A stretch of 34,224 nucleotides of DNA, taken from a virus. Below, piece after piece: positions 14,784 through 22,553 of this stretch. The translations under genes and the position numbers were made by a program. Each line of letters opens with the position of its first letter. The first letter of the stretch is position 1. The stretch covers positions 1 through 34,224 of the IMG/VR virus record IMGVR_UViG_3300047481_000142, one strand, 5' to 3'. The notes beneath the pieces are model-generated. The model ran no database searches. It was not told the DNA's origin and saw only the letters and a list, made by a program, of their open reading frames with translations.

Positions 14784-15570
14784 TTTTTCTCCTATGCTTG
14801 GCATTTATTGATTCTACTCTTTGCATTAATTCAAATTCTAATCCGTGATCCAGTGCTTCTTCACAGACGGCTGCTATGTCTTTAGGAAAGCAAAAACCTC
14901 CCCAGCCGTACTGACCGTCACTACCGGGCACGTCTGTATGCGTGTTTCCAATCCTTGTGTCTTTGCGAATAATACTTTGAACGTCTTTCCAATTCCCGTC
15001 TAGTACTTCCGACAGCTCTTTGAAGTCGTTCATAAAAGTCACCTTCATGGCTAGATAACTATTGATCATATACTTGTAGAGGCTAGCAGTGACAATGTCT
15101 GTATAGATAATTTCAGTTTGCCGTACTTCGCACATTCCCCTCAGTATAGCCCTTGCTGCCAAACTAGCCCACGTTTGATTGCCTCCTATCACACACAACT
15201 TGCCATACTTGTAATCAAATATAGCATTCTTAGCTGTGAGAAACTCTGGAGCATGAACAAGGTTAGGATATTGTTCTTGTAGTTTTTTATAGGCACTAGG
15301 GGGTGCAGTGACCTTTGAAATAATTGGGATTTGAGTTGATATATTGACAAACAAAAGGTTTTTCAATACTTCTTCTAATATGGTCGTATCACAGTGACCA
15401 TCCTCTGTGCTAGGACTAGGAACACAGATAAAGATAGCTTCTCTATCTGTAAATTTTTCTAAGCCAACACTATTGGATATACGAGGATCGTTGATTATAA
15501 CGTCATCGTTGAGGTGGGCATGGGCTATGGCAGATCCAACAAAGCCAGATCCGATTATTCCTATTCGCAT
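14776..15570 (-). CDS. Shortened UDP-glucose/GDP-mannose dehydrogenase-like protein
   Basis: A 264-residue protein with the NAD-binding and central domains of the UDP-sugar dehydrogenase family. GSGFVG at 7-12 (Rossmann loop); VHAPEFL (Glu109 matching the catalytic Glu); LYKYMINSYLA (Lys166, Asn170); GWGGFCFPKD with catalytic-type Cys227. Full enzymes are about 390-450 aa; the C-terminal UDP-binding domain is missing, and the frame ends cleanly with a coupled downstream gene, so it is not an obvious frameshift. It may oxidise a different or smaller substrate. Located with a cytidylyltransferase gene. Confidence 0.85.
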   Translation of the reverse strand: MRIGIIGSGFVGSAIAHAHLNDDVIINDPRISNSVGLEKFTDREAIFICVPSPSTEDGHCDTTILEEVLKNLLFVNISTQIPIISKVTAPPSAYKKLQEQYPNLVHAPEFLTAKNAIFDYKYGKLCVIGGNQTWASLAARAILRGMCEVRQTEIIYTDIVTASLYKYMINSYLAMKVTFMNDFKELSEVLDGNWKDVQSIIRKDTRIGNTHTDVPGSDGQYGWGGFCFPKDIAAVCEEALDHGLEFELMQRVESINAKHRRKNV

Positions 15571-15575
15571 ATAAT

Positions 15576-15818
15576 TTAATCTTTTAGAATCTTTATTATA
15601 CGCTTTTGTTCTTCTAATTTCAAGAAGTCTATTTCCAAATCGCCAAAGCTTGGCGACTTAGATAAAATGTCATCTACTAAAAACTTTATTTGATAAAGAT
15701 CCTGTTTACAGCCCCATGATGTAAATCCGTCATTGTAAGGACTGTTTACTTCTCTAGCGATAGAATGAAGTTGGGATATAACATCTCCTACATCCCAACT
15801 TTTCTTTCTCATATGCAT
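15576..15818 (-). CDS. Small unknown protein (80 aa)
   Basis: An 80-residue protein, probably helical, with SWDVGDVISQLHSIAREV near the start and a Lys/Ile-rich end (KRIIKILKD). Single Cys. Two in-frame Mets (1 and 3) are both possible starts; the first overlaps the stop of the GroES-like gene as TAATG. Five bases separate it from the dehydrogenase gene. No family recognised. Confidence 0.65.
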   Translation of the reverse strand: MHMRKKSWDVGDVISQLHSIAREVNSPYNDGFTSWGCKQDLYQIKFLVDDILSKSPSFGDLEIDFLKLEEQKRIIKILKD

Positions 15819-16177
15819 TATACAGAGTCTTTAATCAAAATATCTGCTGCACTAGGCGGCTCATCTGATACTGCTATAATTGCATCAATATCCACCTTTT
15901 GAATTTCTTTAACGCCGTCGCCATCGTCTATGGTCATTTTTCTTGTCCAACGACCATGTTCGATCAAGATCCATTGACCAATGATGACATCCTGTTGTTC
16001 AGGACCAACCTTATAAACCTTGGCCCAACGAGGTTTGACACCATGTGATTGACCATTATCTGATCTAAGAACGATACCACTCTTAAGTGTTACCTCACCA
16101 AAATCCATATCTGAAACTATTACATCCTTGTGTAGTGCTCTAATTTTGATATGTTTGACGCCGTAGTTAAAACTCAT
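15818..16177 (-). CDS. Candidate GroES-like co-chaperonin (gp31-type)
   Basis: A 119-residue beta-rich protein. The layout fits a co-chaperonin barrel: IRALHKDVIVSDMDFGEVTL (near the GroES opening RPLxDRVLV), a variable segment with SGIVLRSDNG, then PRWAKVYKVGPEQQDVIIGQWI (like GxVxAVGxG...VKxGDxVLF) and a metal/acid-rich region DDGDGVKEI where the roof would be, followed by DAIIAV (the GroES ending EDILAI-like). T4 gp31 replaces GroES for folding the major capsid protein. Sequence identity to GroES is low and this is partly pattern inference. Start preceded by AGAGGT. With ClpA- and DnaJ-like genes in the same window, it would complete a phage chaperone set. Confidence 0.6.
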   Translation of the reverse strand: MSFNYGVKHIKIRALHKDVIVSDMDFGEVTLKSGIVLRSDNGQSHGVKPRWAKVYKVGPEQQDVIIGQWILIEHGRWTRKMTIDDGDGVKEIQKVDIDAIIAVSDEPPSAADILIKDSV

Positions 16178-16179
16178 GA

Positions 16180-16407
16180 TTACCTCTTGCTTCCTCTCGC
16201 ACCAGCTTCGATAGCTTCGCGTGGATTGTTCTTGTAGTAATCAGCCAGCACCTGTTCGCGAGTTCTAATAATTTTGCCGCCAGGTCCTAGTTCGTCGCCT
16301 CTCGCATTGACACGCATATTTCCTACAGCTGGAGTAGTTTCGTTCTTAAGATTAAGCTTTTCAAAATCTACTTCCTTGCCTCTCATTGTTCTAATTGTTT
16401 TACCCAT
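16180..16407 (-). CDS. Small basic unknown protein (75 aa)
   Basis: A 75-residue basic, probably disordered or nucleic-acid-binding protein. It starts MGKTIRTMRGKEVDFEKL, has NMRVNARGDELGPGGKIIRTRE in the middle and ends in Arg/Gly/Ser/Lys. AAAGGAG precedes the ATG, and the start lies inside the previous gene (eight-base overlap). Similar sequences recur, by memory, in aquatic T4-like phages without an assigned function. Confidence 0.7.
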   Translation of the reverse strand: MGKTIRTMRGKEVDFEKLNLKNETTPAVGNMRVNARGDELGPGGKIIRTREQVLADYYKNNPREAIEAGARGSKR

Positions 16408-16876
16408 TTGTATCTCCTTTGAAGAATTCTTCTATTGGTAAATCGTATTTAACACTATCTATCTTATGCACACCTAATAAAAAGAGTACATAACTTGCCA
16501 CAGAGCTCCCACGCCCTACACCCCAAACTACATTGTTTTTTCTAAGGGTGTCCACAATATATTTCATTGTTTTGAGCAAAATCAACATATTGTGCTTTTT
16601 ATATAGATCTAGCTCTTGCTCTATTCTGTTGTAATTATGCTCGGGACATAGATCTCTTATATACTTTTCTATGTCCAAATTTTGATATTCATAGGGTATG
16701 AACCATGTATCTTTATTGATACTGTCTTTTGGCACACTATAATCTAAATGTTCTGCGTCCAATATAGACTTATACTTAGACAGAGCAGGATCGTTTGACA
16801 GACTGTACTCTAATACAGAAGGTCCAAATTTCATTACCCCTTCTATAAGATCATCTATTGAATTATTTGTTGACAT
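16400..16876 (-). CDS. Protein with a DnaE-palm-like segment, lacking polymerase catalytic site (158 aa)
   Basis: A 158-residue protein. The C-terminal region (about 100-152), YIVDTLRKNNVVWGVGRGSS and then VASYVLFLLGVHKIDSVKYDL, closely follows the palm entry of bacterial DNA polymerase III alpha (GxGRGSxxxSxVxYxLxITxxDPxxYxL, then FERFLN). The next element in DnaE, the PDxDxD catalytic aspartates, is absent because the protein ends a few residues later. So it is either a remnant or a small nucleotide/DNA-binding module. Coupled on both sides. T4-like phages use a B-family polymerase, which makes this fragment odd. Confidence 0.7.
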   Translation of the reverse strand: MSTNNSIDDLIEGVMKFGPSVLEYSLSNDPALSKYKSILDAEHLDYSVPKDSINKDTWFIPYEYQNLDIEKYIRDLCPEHNYNRIEQELDLYKKHNMLILLKTMKYIVDTLRKNNVVWGVGRGSSVASYVLFLLGVHKIDSVKYDLPIEEFFKGDTNG

Positions 16877-17099
16877 TTATAAGTTGATCCAAATCAGTGT
16901 CGTAGGGTCCTTGAGCTTTGGCTAATAACCTTTTAGACATCTCTTGTTTGTATATTGTAACAAAAGTTCTAATTTGTGTCAACAATTCTGGCTTTCCTAA
17001 TCGTTGGGCTAAGAAATATTTGCGAGATAATTCTTGAAGTTTTTCTTCAACTTCATTATCTTTTAATTTGCTAAGGTCTTCCTCAAGAGGATGAAACAT
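16863..17099 (-). CDS. Small helical unknown protein (78 aa)
   Basis: A 78-residue protein, mostly predicted helix: LKDNEVEEKLQELSRKYF then QIRTFVTIYKQEMSKRLL. No membrane segment. The start overlaps the stop of the 191-aa protein as TAATG (17101-17097) and its own 3' end overlaps the DnaE-like gene by 14 bases. Family recognised only as recurrent in marine T4-like phages, by memory; no function. Confidence 0.7.
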   Translation of the reverse strand: MFHPLEEDLSKLKDNEVEEKLQELSRKYFLAQRLGKPELLTQIRTFVTIYKQEMSKRLLAKAQGPYDTDLDQLINVNK

Positions 17100-17674
17100 T
17101 AGGTAAACAGTCCAACGTTATTGATAAAGATAATATCAGGGCTATGACGCCATACTTCTAAAATACGACGATCAGTACCTGAACTTAGTGTGATGGTTGT
17201 GAAACCATTTCTCTTATAGGCAAGACTACCTGTTACAGCAAATGACAGAGTTTGACTTGTACCATCTGTGTAAAGTTCCAAAGTAATTTTTCCTAAACCG
17301 GGAGTAACAGTATTGACTGGTAAATTTACAAAATCCATGGCAACTGCACCGCCTGCTGTGCCAAACCTAAAAATTTGATAATTACCGTTTAAATAATCCA
17401 CTTGGCAAGTAGCCACGTTCCAATTACCTGCATTAAAAACCTTTTCTTGATTAGCAACAAATTTAGCATTAGTGATCTCATTTAAATTGAAATCATTGGC
17501 AGCATTTAATCTCGCTGCTCCTGTTGCAGAGTCTTGTAAGACTTCTAGTTCTTCTTTGGCATAGCGAAGACTGGTTTTGATAGTATCAAAATTGTCACGA
17601 AACACCTGTGTGTCGTTGTCCTCTCCTGCTACAGGAAAGTTTTCGTTTATACTTGCGTAGTTAATGTTGCTCAC
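17099..17674 (-). CDS. Probable tail/baseplate-associated adhesin component (191 aa)
   Basis: A 191-residue protein. The N-terminus INENFPVAGEDNDTQVFRDN with FDTIKTSL is a variant of the attachment module of the neighbouring fibres (x-N-D-x-(S/T)-x-x-x-(R/F)-x-x-F-x-x-(V/I)). The rest is beta-rich (QTLSFAVTGSLAYKRNGFTTI). The start is a GTG overlapping the previous stop as GTGA (17674-17671). It closes the adhesin operon in the reading direction. Likely virion-exposed. Confidence 0.7.
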   Translation of the reverse strand: MSNINYASINENFPVAGEDNDTQVFRDNFDTIKTSLRYAKEELEVLQDSATGAARLNAANDFNLNEITNAKFVANQEKVFNAGNWNVATCQVDYLNGNYQIFRFGTAGGAVAMDFVNLPVNTVTPGLGKITLELYTDGTSQTLSFAVTGSLAYKRNGFTTITLSSGTDRRILEVWRHSPDIIFINNVGLFT

Positions 17675-20199
17675 GGTAATTTTTCTCCACGTTGCGGAAA
17701 TGCTAGATATTTATTATCTATAACCCCATTCAGAACGTCAATCAGATAACGATCTGCTGTAAAATCAATCAATTTAAAATCAAAATCACTGGCTTCTATT
17801 CTAGAAATCAGTGCTGGCCCGTAACCGGGATTTGTAAAACATAGCACCAAAGCTTTCACATAGCCTGTTTCTACAAATGCTCTGTCCTGTATACTGCGCA
17901 TCCAAAGTGGTAAAAAGCTTCTATCTCTTTCCCCTGTGGCCTGTATACGTTTCCTCATATTTTTAAAGCTATTTGGAAACAGTCTTTGATGATCGCTGTC
18001 GCTGACCAAAGGTATATCACTGTCTACTTTTATTGAATCATAGCTTAACAATACCTTGCTGTTTATATTGTCCGGTAATTGAACTGTCTGTGATATGCTT
18101 TTCCCATCTTTTTCAAATTCGTCAATCACTTCTACATAGACAGCTTCATAGATGGTTTCTTGCGTAACGGGATCCTTGGCCAATGCATAATTCAAATTTC
18201 CAAATTTGATTTGCTTTCTATAATGATTTCTACTCATAGCCTGGACATATTTGACAGCACTCACACTTTCAATTCCAGCATAGAGCAATATCTTTAATTC
18301 TGTTTGAATTCCAAAGTTTGGATCGCCATATCTATAAATTTCTTGCGGTCTAAAAATAAAACTGTCTGTGATGAAATTGAACCAATCTAATCTTTTACTC
18401 TTAGTTTGAAAAGCCTTAAGGTATAAGTTTGCAAAAGTTTTTGTATTGTCCGCAACTACTTTTAGAGTAAATGTTTTTTCTAATTCACTAAAATTAGCAC
18501 TATCTCTAGCTTTGATAGTAAATGTAAAGATTTTATCAAAACTTGTAGCACCACCATCATAGGTCCCTGTAAATGTTCTGCTGCCTGTAGACGAGTCTGA
18601 TGCTGCATCAGTGCGTTCAAAAAATCTTGTAAGGCCAGGCCCATTATCGTCTTCAAACTGTCGTACCTTACCAAGTATTAGACCTGTTGATAAAAATTCA
18701 AGACCTGGTGGCAACGTACCGCTAATAAAATCGTAAATTACTCTACCGCCGTATCGGAGACTACGAGCTTCAACAAATTTTTGGCTGGGCTGATTTGGAA
18801 TGATAGTACCAAGATCCCCATCGCTGACCCATTCTATGGCGCTTTCTATTTCTCCAATAATATCGATAAAGAAAGTTTTTTCCGTGGTCGATACACCTCT
18901 ACTCCAGTAGATACTGTCCACTGCATTAGGTACTTGATTTAAATTATTCTTAGTACAGATATAGACAAATATAGTTCCGCCAGGACCTGGATAACGAACA
19001 GCCTGTCCTACTTTGTAGCTGACTGTGCTGCTCCAATTACCCAACATTACTGTATAGGTCAACTCATTTAGAGTTGCTGGATAATTTACCGCCTGCATGG
19101 TAAATGTATAACGTTTGGTTACTGCACTTTGATAAGGAACTTTACCTGCTATTTCTCCGGTAATACTGTCTAGAACCATGCCAGGAGGCAGCGTACTGAG
19201 AGATCCATCTGGATTATTCTGTAATAGAATATAGGTAATTGTGCCTGATAGGCTGGGCGGATCATAGACGTCTAGATATACTGTTAGATAATTGTTAGCT
19301 CTCCAGCGTCCAAGATTGCTTTCTGTGATCCAAATTGGTACGCGATCACCAGTGTTGTCTGCACGAAATAAATTAGTATCTACTTGTACAATGCTGTTGT
19401 CAGCCTGTAGGAATTCTTCAGTGACTACCCATATGCGGAATAGTCTACGAACTTCGTTGGCTCCATCGCTGACGCCAACGATAAATGTATAAAATCTACT
19501 GAGACGTCTTGGAGCATTACTAGGTTCGTTGTAGTCATAGGTAACATTATCAAATAGATAACTGTCAAAACCATTACTGCGAGATTCTGCTATGTCTAAT
19601 GACATAATATCAAAAGGCGCACTATCATAACCGCCAGGTCCTGCGATATCGATTGCAAATACAGGATCAGTGAATCCGCTTATACGTCCTGTACGACTGA
19701 GAGATAGACCGGGAGGTAATTCTCCACCATTTGGTACAATATAATATTCTAATGTGTCGCCTGCATTTTCATCTACATCTTCTGCTTCAAGTTGAAAATC
19801 AACTTGTGCGTTGTCAAGCACAAAATAGTTTTCTCCTTGACCTACATTAAGAAAGCCTTCTTTGGTAATCCAAACAGGCTCGTCACTGCCATCAACATCT
19901 ATTTGAAATGTCCTATCCTCAATGTCTTCACCGTCGTCAGCACGTATAACGAAACGACTTTCTGTATAACGTCTTACTTCAGTAGGACTGCCTTTAATAT
20001 AAACAGATGTTTGAGTGCTATCCAAATATGTACTATCAGTTAATACACCTGCATCTAATCTTAGACCTCTTGGCAGTCTTCCTGCAATTAAGCTAAAAGT
20101 AACAGGCCCAACATTAGAAGTGGCCTGTAGAGGTATATTAAGAATAACACGTTCGGTTACTATTCCTAATCTACCTTCAGGAGTTTGCCAAGTTATCAT
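17671..20199 (-). CDS. Large virion protein with Ig-type (He_PIG) repeats and a chitin-binding-like module
   Basis: An 842-residue protein. The motif LPxGLxLxxxxGxIxG recurs about four times: RLPRGLRL near 41-50, LPPGLSLSRTGRISG at 161-175, LPPGMVLDSITGEIAG near 337-352, LPPGLEFLSTGLILG near 496-510. This is the He_PIG/cadherin-like Ig fold found in adhesins. Between the third and fourth (about 388-432) is a W...Y..GQAVRY..YIC...P......YW pattern like CBM5/12 carbohydrate-binding modules. Probably a tail- or baseplate-mounted receptor-binding or bridging protein. AAGGAG precedes the ATG. Function is inference from domains and position. Confidence 0.85.
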   Translation of the reverse strand: MITWQTPEGRLGIVTERVILNIPLQATSNVGPVTFSLIAGRLPRGLRLDAGVLTDSTYLDSTQTSVYIKGSPTEVRRYTESRFVIRADDGEDIEDRTFQIDVDGSDEPVWITKEGFLNVGQGENYFVLDNAQVDFQLEAEDVDENAGDTLEYYIVPNGGELPPGLSLSRTGRISGFTDPVFAIDIAGPGGYDSAPFDIMSLDIAESRSNGFDSYLFDNVTYDYNEPSNAPRRLSRFYTFIVGVSDGANEVRRLFRIWVVTEEFLQADNSIVQVDTNLFRADNTGDRVPIWITESNLGRWRANNYLTVYLDVYDPPSLSGTITYILLQNNPDGSLSTLPPGMVLDSITGEIAGKVPYQSAVTKRYTFTMQAVNYPATLNELTYTVMLGNWSSTVSYKVGQAVRYPGPGGTIFVYICTKNNLNQVPNAVDSIYWSRGVSTTEKTFFIDIIGEIESAIEWVSDGDLGTIIPNQPSQKFVEARSLRYGGRVIYDFISGTLPPGLEFLSTGLILGKVRQFEDDNGPGLTRFFERTDAASDSSTGSRTFTGTYDGGATSFDKIFTFTIKARDSANFSELEKTFTLKVVADNTKTFANLYLKAFQTKSKRLDWFNFITDSFIFRPQEIYRYGDPNFGIQTELKILLYAGIESVSAVKYVQAMSRNHYRKQIKFGNLNYALAKDPVTQETIYEAVYVEVIDEFEKDGKSISQTVQLPDNINSKVLLSYDSIKVDSDIPLVSDSDHQRLFPNSFKNMRKRIQATGERDRSFLPLWMRSIQDRAFVETGYVKALVLCFTNPGYGPALISRIEASDFDFKLIDFTADRYLIDVLNGVIDNKYLAFPQRGEKLP

Positions 20200-20207
20200 A
20201 ATACTCC

Positions 20208-20753
20208 TTAGATAGCGCCTAGGTCAACGTTGAATGGTCCGGGCAATAAAAAAGTTCCAAAGTCTACGTTGGCCGCCGCAGATAAAATTTGTATGGTAGA
20301 AGTATACTGAGAAGTAATTGGGCCAAAATCAAATCCCAAAAGCACAGCATTTAGATCTATGTTTGTATCTACAGTAAGATATTGACCGCTACCACTAGTT
20401 GTAATATTACTGCCACCCTGTATGGTTATGGCAGTATTATTTGAAGCTAATACTGATCCGCTATTACCATCGATTCTCACGAATGCATCGGGTTGAGTGC
20501 AATTAAATTGTATGCTGTCGTTGAATTCTGTAACAGCCATTTTAGTCCCAGACACAAGATTGCGAAAATAAAGTACATTGTTTACCTGTTCTTTATAAAC
20601 TCGTGCTCCGGATTCTTGTGCATTTATACCTGTTAGATTAAATGCAGATTGAAGTTCAGCAAAATTAGCGTTGACTTTTTGAAACGCTGTTCTTAAATCG
20701 TCACCTAGTCCGTCGTTTACTAGATTACCTATATTAATTGTTTGTACTGTCAT
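20208..20753 (-). CDS. Short tail fibre paralogue (181 aa)
   Basis: A 181-residue fibre. Residues 5-35 (INIGNLVNDGLGDDLRTAF then QKVNANFAELQ) match the N-terminal attachment module of the next fibres; the rest is beta-rich with Ser/Thr/Asn-rich turns (SGSVLASNNTAITIQGGSN). Much shorter than the others. Candidate late-promoter motif lies 18 bases before the ATG; the ribosome-binding stretch AGAGCGGA is weak. Confidence 0.85.
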   Translation of the reverse strand: MTVQTINIGNLVNDGLGDDLRTAFQKVNANFAELQSAFNLTGINAQESGARVYKEQVNNVLYFRNLVSGTKMAVTEFNDSIQFNCTQPDAFVRIDGNSGSVLASNNTAITIQGGSNITTSGSGQYLTVDTNIDLNAVLLGFDFGPITSQYTSTIQILSAAANVDFGTFLLPGPFNVDLGAI

Positions 20754-20771
20754 AATCCGCTCTCTTTAGTA

Positions 20772-20778
20772 TATTTAA
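20772..20778 (-). promoter_or_regulatory. Late promoter-like motif in the fibre cluster
   Basis: Minus-strand TTAAATA in the 28-base gap between the 586-aa and 181-aa fibre genes, 18 bases before the ATG at 20753. It would give the distal adhesin genes a separate late transcript. Same variant as ahead of phoH. Confidence 0.35.
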
Positions 20779-20781
20779 TCG

Positions 20782-22542
20782 TTAGCTCAATCTTACAAAA
20801 ACCTGCCCACTAGTGCCAGTTTTATGATAGGGATAACCCACAGCAACTCCAGCAATTGCAGCCGCCGCATCGTCGGCATACGGTCCAGGAATACCTGCCC
20901 ACGCTGTGGTTTGTACTGTGGCATCTGGGAATGTTAAATCACCATCTTCGCCAAATCTCCAAATACGCTGTGTGGAATCTGTGAGATTGACTTTGATTGA
21001 AACATCACCTTCTGATTCTATGTTTTTGGCTATGTCGGCGACACCCGTAAGGTTACCAGAAAAGTTTGCTGCTGTTAGGGTATTAGTTGCCGAGTTAAAA
21101 GTTAAATCAACATCGGCTCTTAAATCTTGTGTGGCGGATCTGTTCTCAACAAAAGTAATTGAATAGTTGTAGTCTATACCATTGGTATTCATAATGTCAA
21201 CTGTGGCCGCATTACCTGTATAAGCAGTAGTCTGCACAGTAGCATCAGGGAATGTTAGAAGGCCATCCTCACCAAAACTCCATCTACGCAGAGTGGAATC
21301 TGACAAGTTGATCTCAATGTTGATGTTGCCTTCGCTGCGGATATTACCACCTAAGGTTATATCACCTGCCACTGACAAAGATACATTTTGTATAGTCACA
21401 AGGTTATTTTCAATAACCAGATTGTTGTAACCTCCAACAGTGAAATTGATCTGCGAAGCAAGACCATTTATGTTTTCTACATCCACATTGTTGCTGTTGA
21501 CATTGACAAAATTTCCTACAGCCACTGTAAGTTCTGTGGCATAAATCTTATTACCTACTGCATCTATCATCAATGTGCTGTCATCAGCAAACACTGATCC
21601 TTTGAAATCAGTAGGAATACTGGCTGCTGTGATGAATCCTGAATCGTTGGTAAGTTGGCTAGTCAGTGTTGGTACTGTAGGAGCACCGCTTAAAACATTG
21701 TAAGGAATAGATCCGCTGACAGCATCAACTAACAAGGTGCTGTCGTCTGCGAACACCGAACCTTTGATGTCAGCATCTATGCCGCTGGCATTGACCCAAG
21801 AGCCACCGTTCCACGTCAAGACATCACCTACTGAAGGTGAATTAGCACTGACATCTGTGAGATTGTCTAATACTAGATATTCACCGTTCTCCTGAACGAT
21901 GCGATTGTTGTTCAATGTTAGGTCGCCGTTGTCGTCTATCTTAAGAGCATTACCACCGATAAAAATAGTATTGTTGCTAACATATAAACTACGCCAAGGT
22001 TTTGCAGACGATCCTAGATTCCCGCCGTTGGCCACATTAGGTAAAATATCACCTCCAACGTTTACATCGCTGCTAAGATTTGTAACTTGGTCTATGGTGA
22101 TTGCACTACTGTCTGTGGTAGTGATAGTATTGCCTGCAATTTCTATAGTGCCTAATTCTGCTGTTGTTGAGACCAGTTTACGATCAACTGCGTTTACCAT
22201 TACACTACTATCATCTGCAAACACAGAGCCACGAATATCGCCAACTAAGTTACCTGTAACATTACCAGTTACATTTCCTGTCAAGTTACCTATTACATTC
22301 CCTGTTACATTCCCTGTTACATTTGAAAACACAGGACCAACAATCTTACCTGCTACAGCATCAACAAGTAGGGTTGAATCGTCTGCAAATATAGAACCTA
22401 CTATGTCTCTTACTGACGGTTCGTTGAATATGGCATTATATAGTTCAGTAAAGTTTGAATTTACTTTGGTAAATGCGCTGCGTATACTGTCGCCAGTTCT
22501 GTCATTAGATGTTGTACCAACATTGATTACTTGCTTTGCCAT
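20782..22542 (-). CDS. Tail fibre protein with repeats (586 aa)
   Basis: A 586-residue fibre. N-terminal module VINVGTTSNDRTGDSIRSAF-TKVNSNFTELY (5-36). Then four copies of a GS(V/I)FADDS(T/S)-type unit (starting about 49, 105, 261 and 315), a V-T-G-N tetrapeptide tandem run (74-101), and a C-terminal half with two near-identical WRFGEDGDLTFPDATVQTTA-type segments (WSFGEDGLLTFPDATVQTTA earlier, then WRFGEDG...), typical of trimeric receptor-binding fibres. Start preceded by GGAGCG. Coupled in a fibre series; modules suggest growth by duplication. Confidence 0.87.
   Translation of the reverse strand: MAKQVINVGTTSNDRTGDSIRSAFTKVNSNFTELYNAIFNEPSVRDIVGSIFADDSTLLVDAVAGKIVGPVFSNVTGNVTGNVIGNLTGNVTGNVTGNLVGDIRGSVFADDSSVMVNAVDRKLVSTTAELGTIEIAGNTITTTDSSAITIDQVTNLSSDVNVGGDILPNVANGGNLGSSAKPWRSLYVSNNTIFIGGNALKIDDNGDLTLNNNRIVQENGEYLVLDNLTDVSANSPSVGDVLTWNGGSWVNASGIDADIKGSVFADDSTLLVDAVSGSIPYNVLSGAPTVPTLTSQLTNDSGFITAASIPTDFKGSVFADDSTLMIDAVGNKIYATELTVAVGNFVNVNSNNVDVENINGLASQINFTVGGYNNLVIENNLVTIQNVSLSVAGDITLGGNIRSEGNINIEINLSDSTLRRWSFGEDGLLTFPDATVQTTAYTGNAATVDIMNTNGIDYNYSITFVENRSATQDLRADVDLTFNSATNTLTAANFSGNLTGVADIAKNIESEGDVSIKVNLTDSTQRIWRFGEDGDLTFPDATVQTTAWAGIPGPYADDAAAAIAGVAVGYPYHKTGTSGQVFVRLS
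22240..22323 (-). repeat. 12-bp tandem repeat encoding V/I/L-T-G-N units
   Basis: Seven consecutive 12-bp units in the 586-aa fibre gene, encoding N-V-T-G tetrapeptides with V/I/L variation at residues about 74-101. On the plus strand it shows as repeated (T)TTACATT(C)CCTG-like segments. The unit is a multiple of three, so slippage would change fibre length without a frameshift. Confidence 0.75.
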
Positions 22543-22553
22543 TTATCGCTCCG

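Noticed and set aside
14776-15570. Frameshifted full-length UDP-glucose dehydrogenase
   Set aside because: The downstream DNA in all minus frames encodes the MazG-like protein with its own ribosome-binding site, not the missing C-terminal domain.
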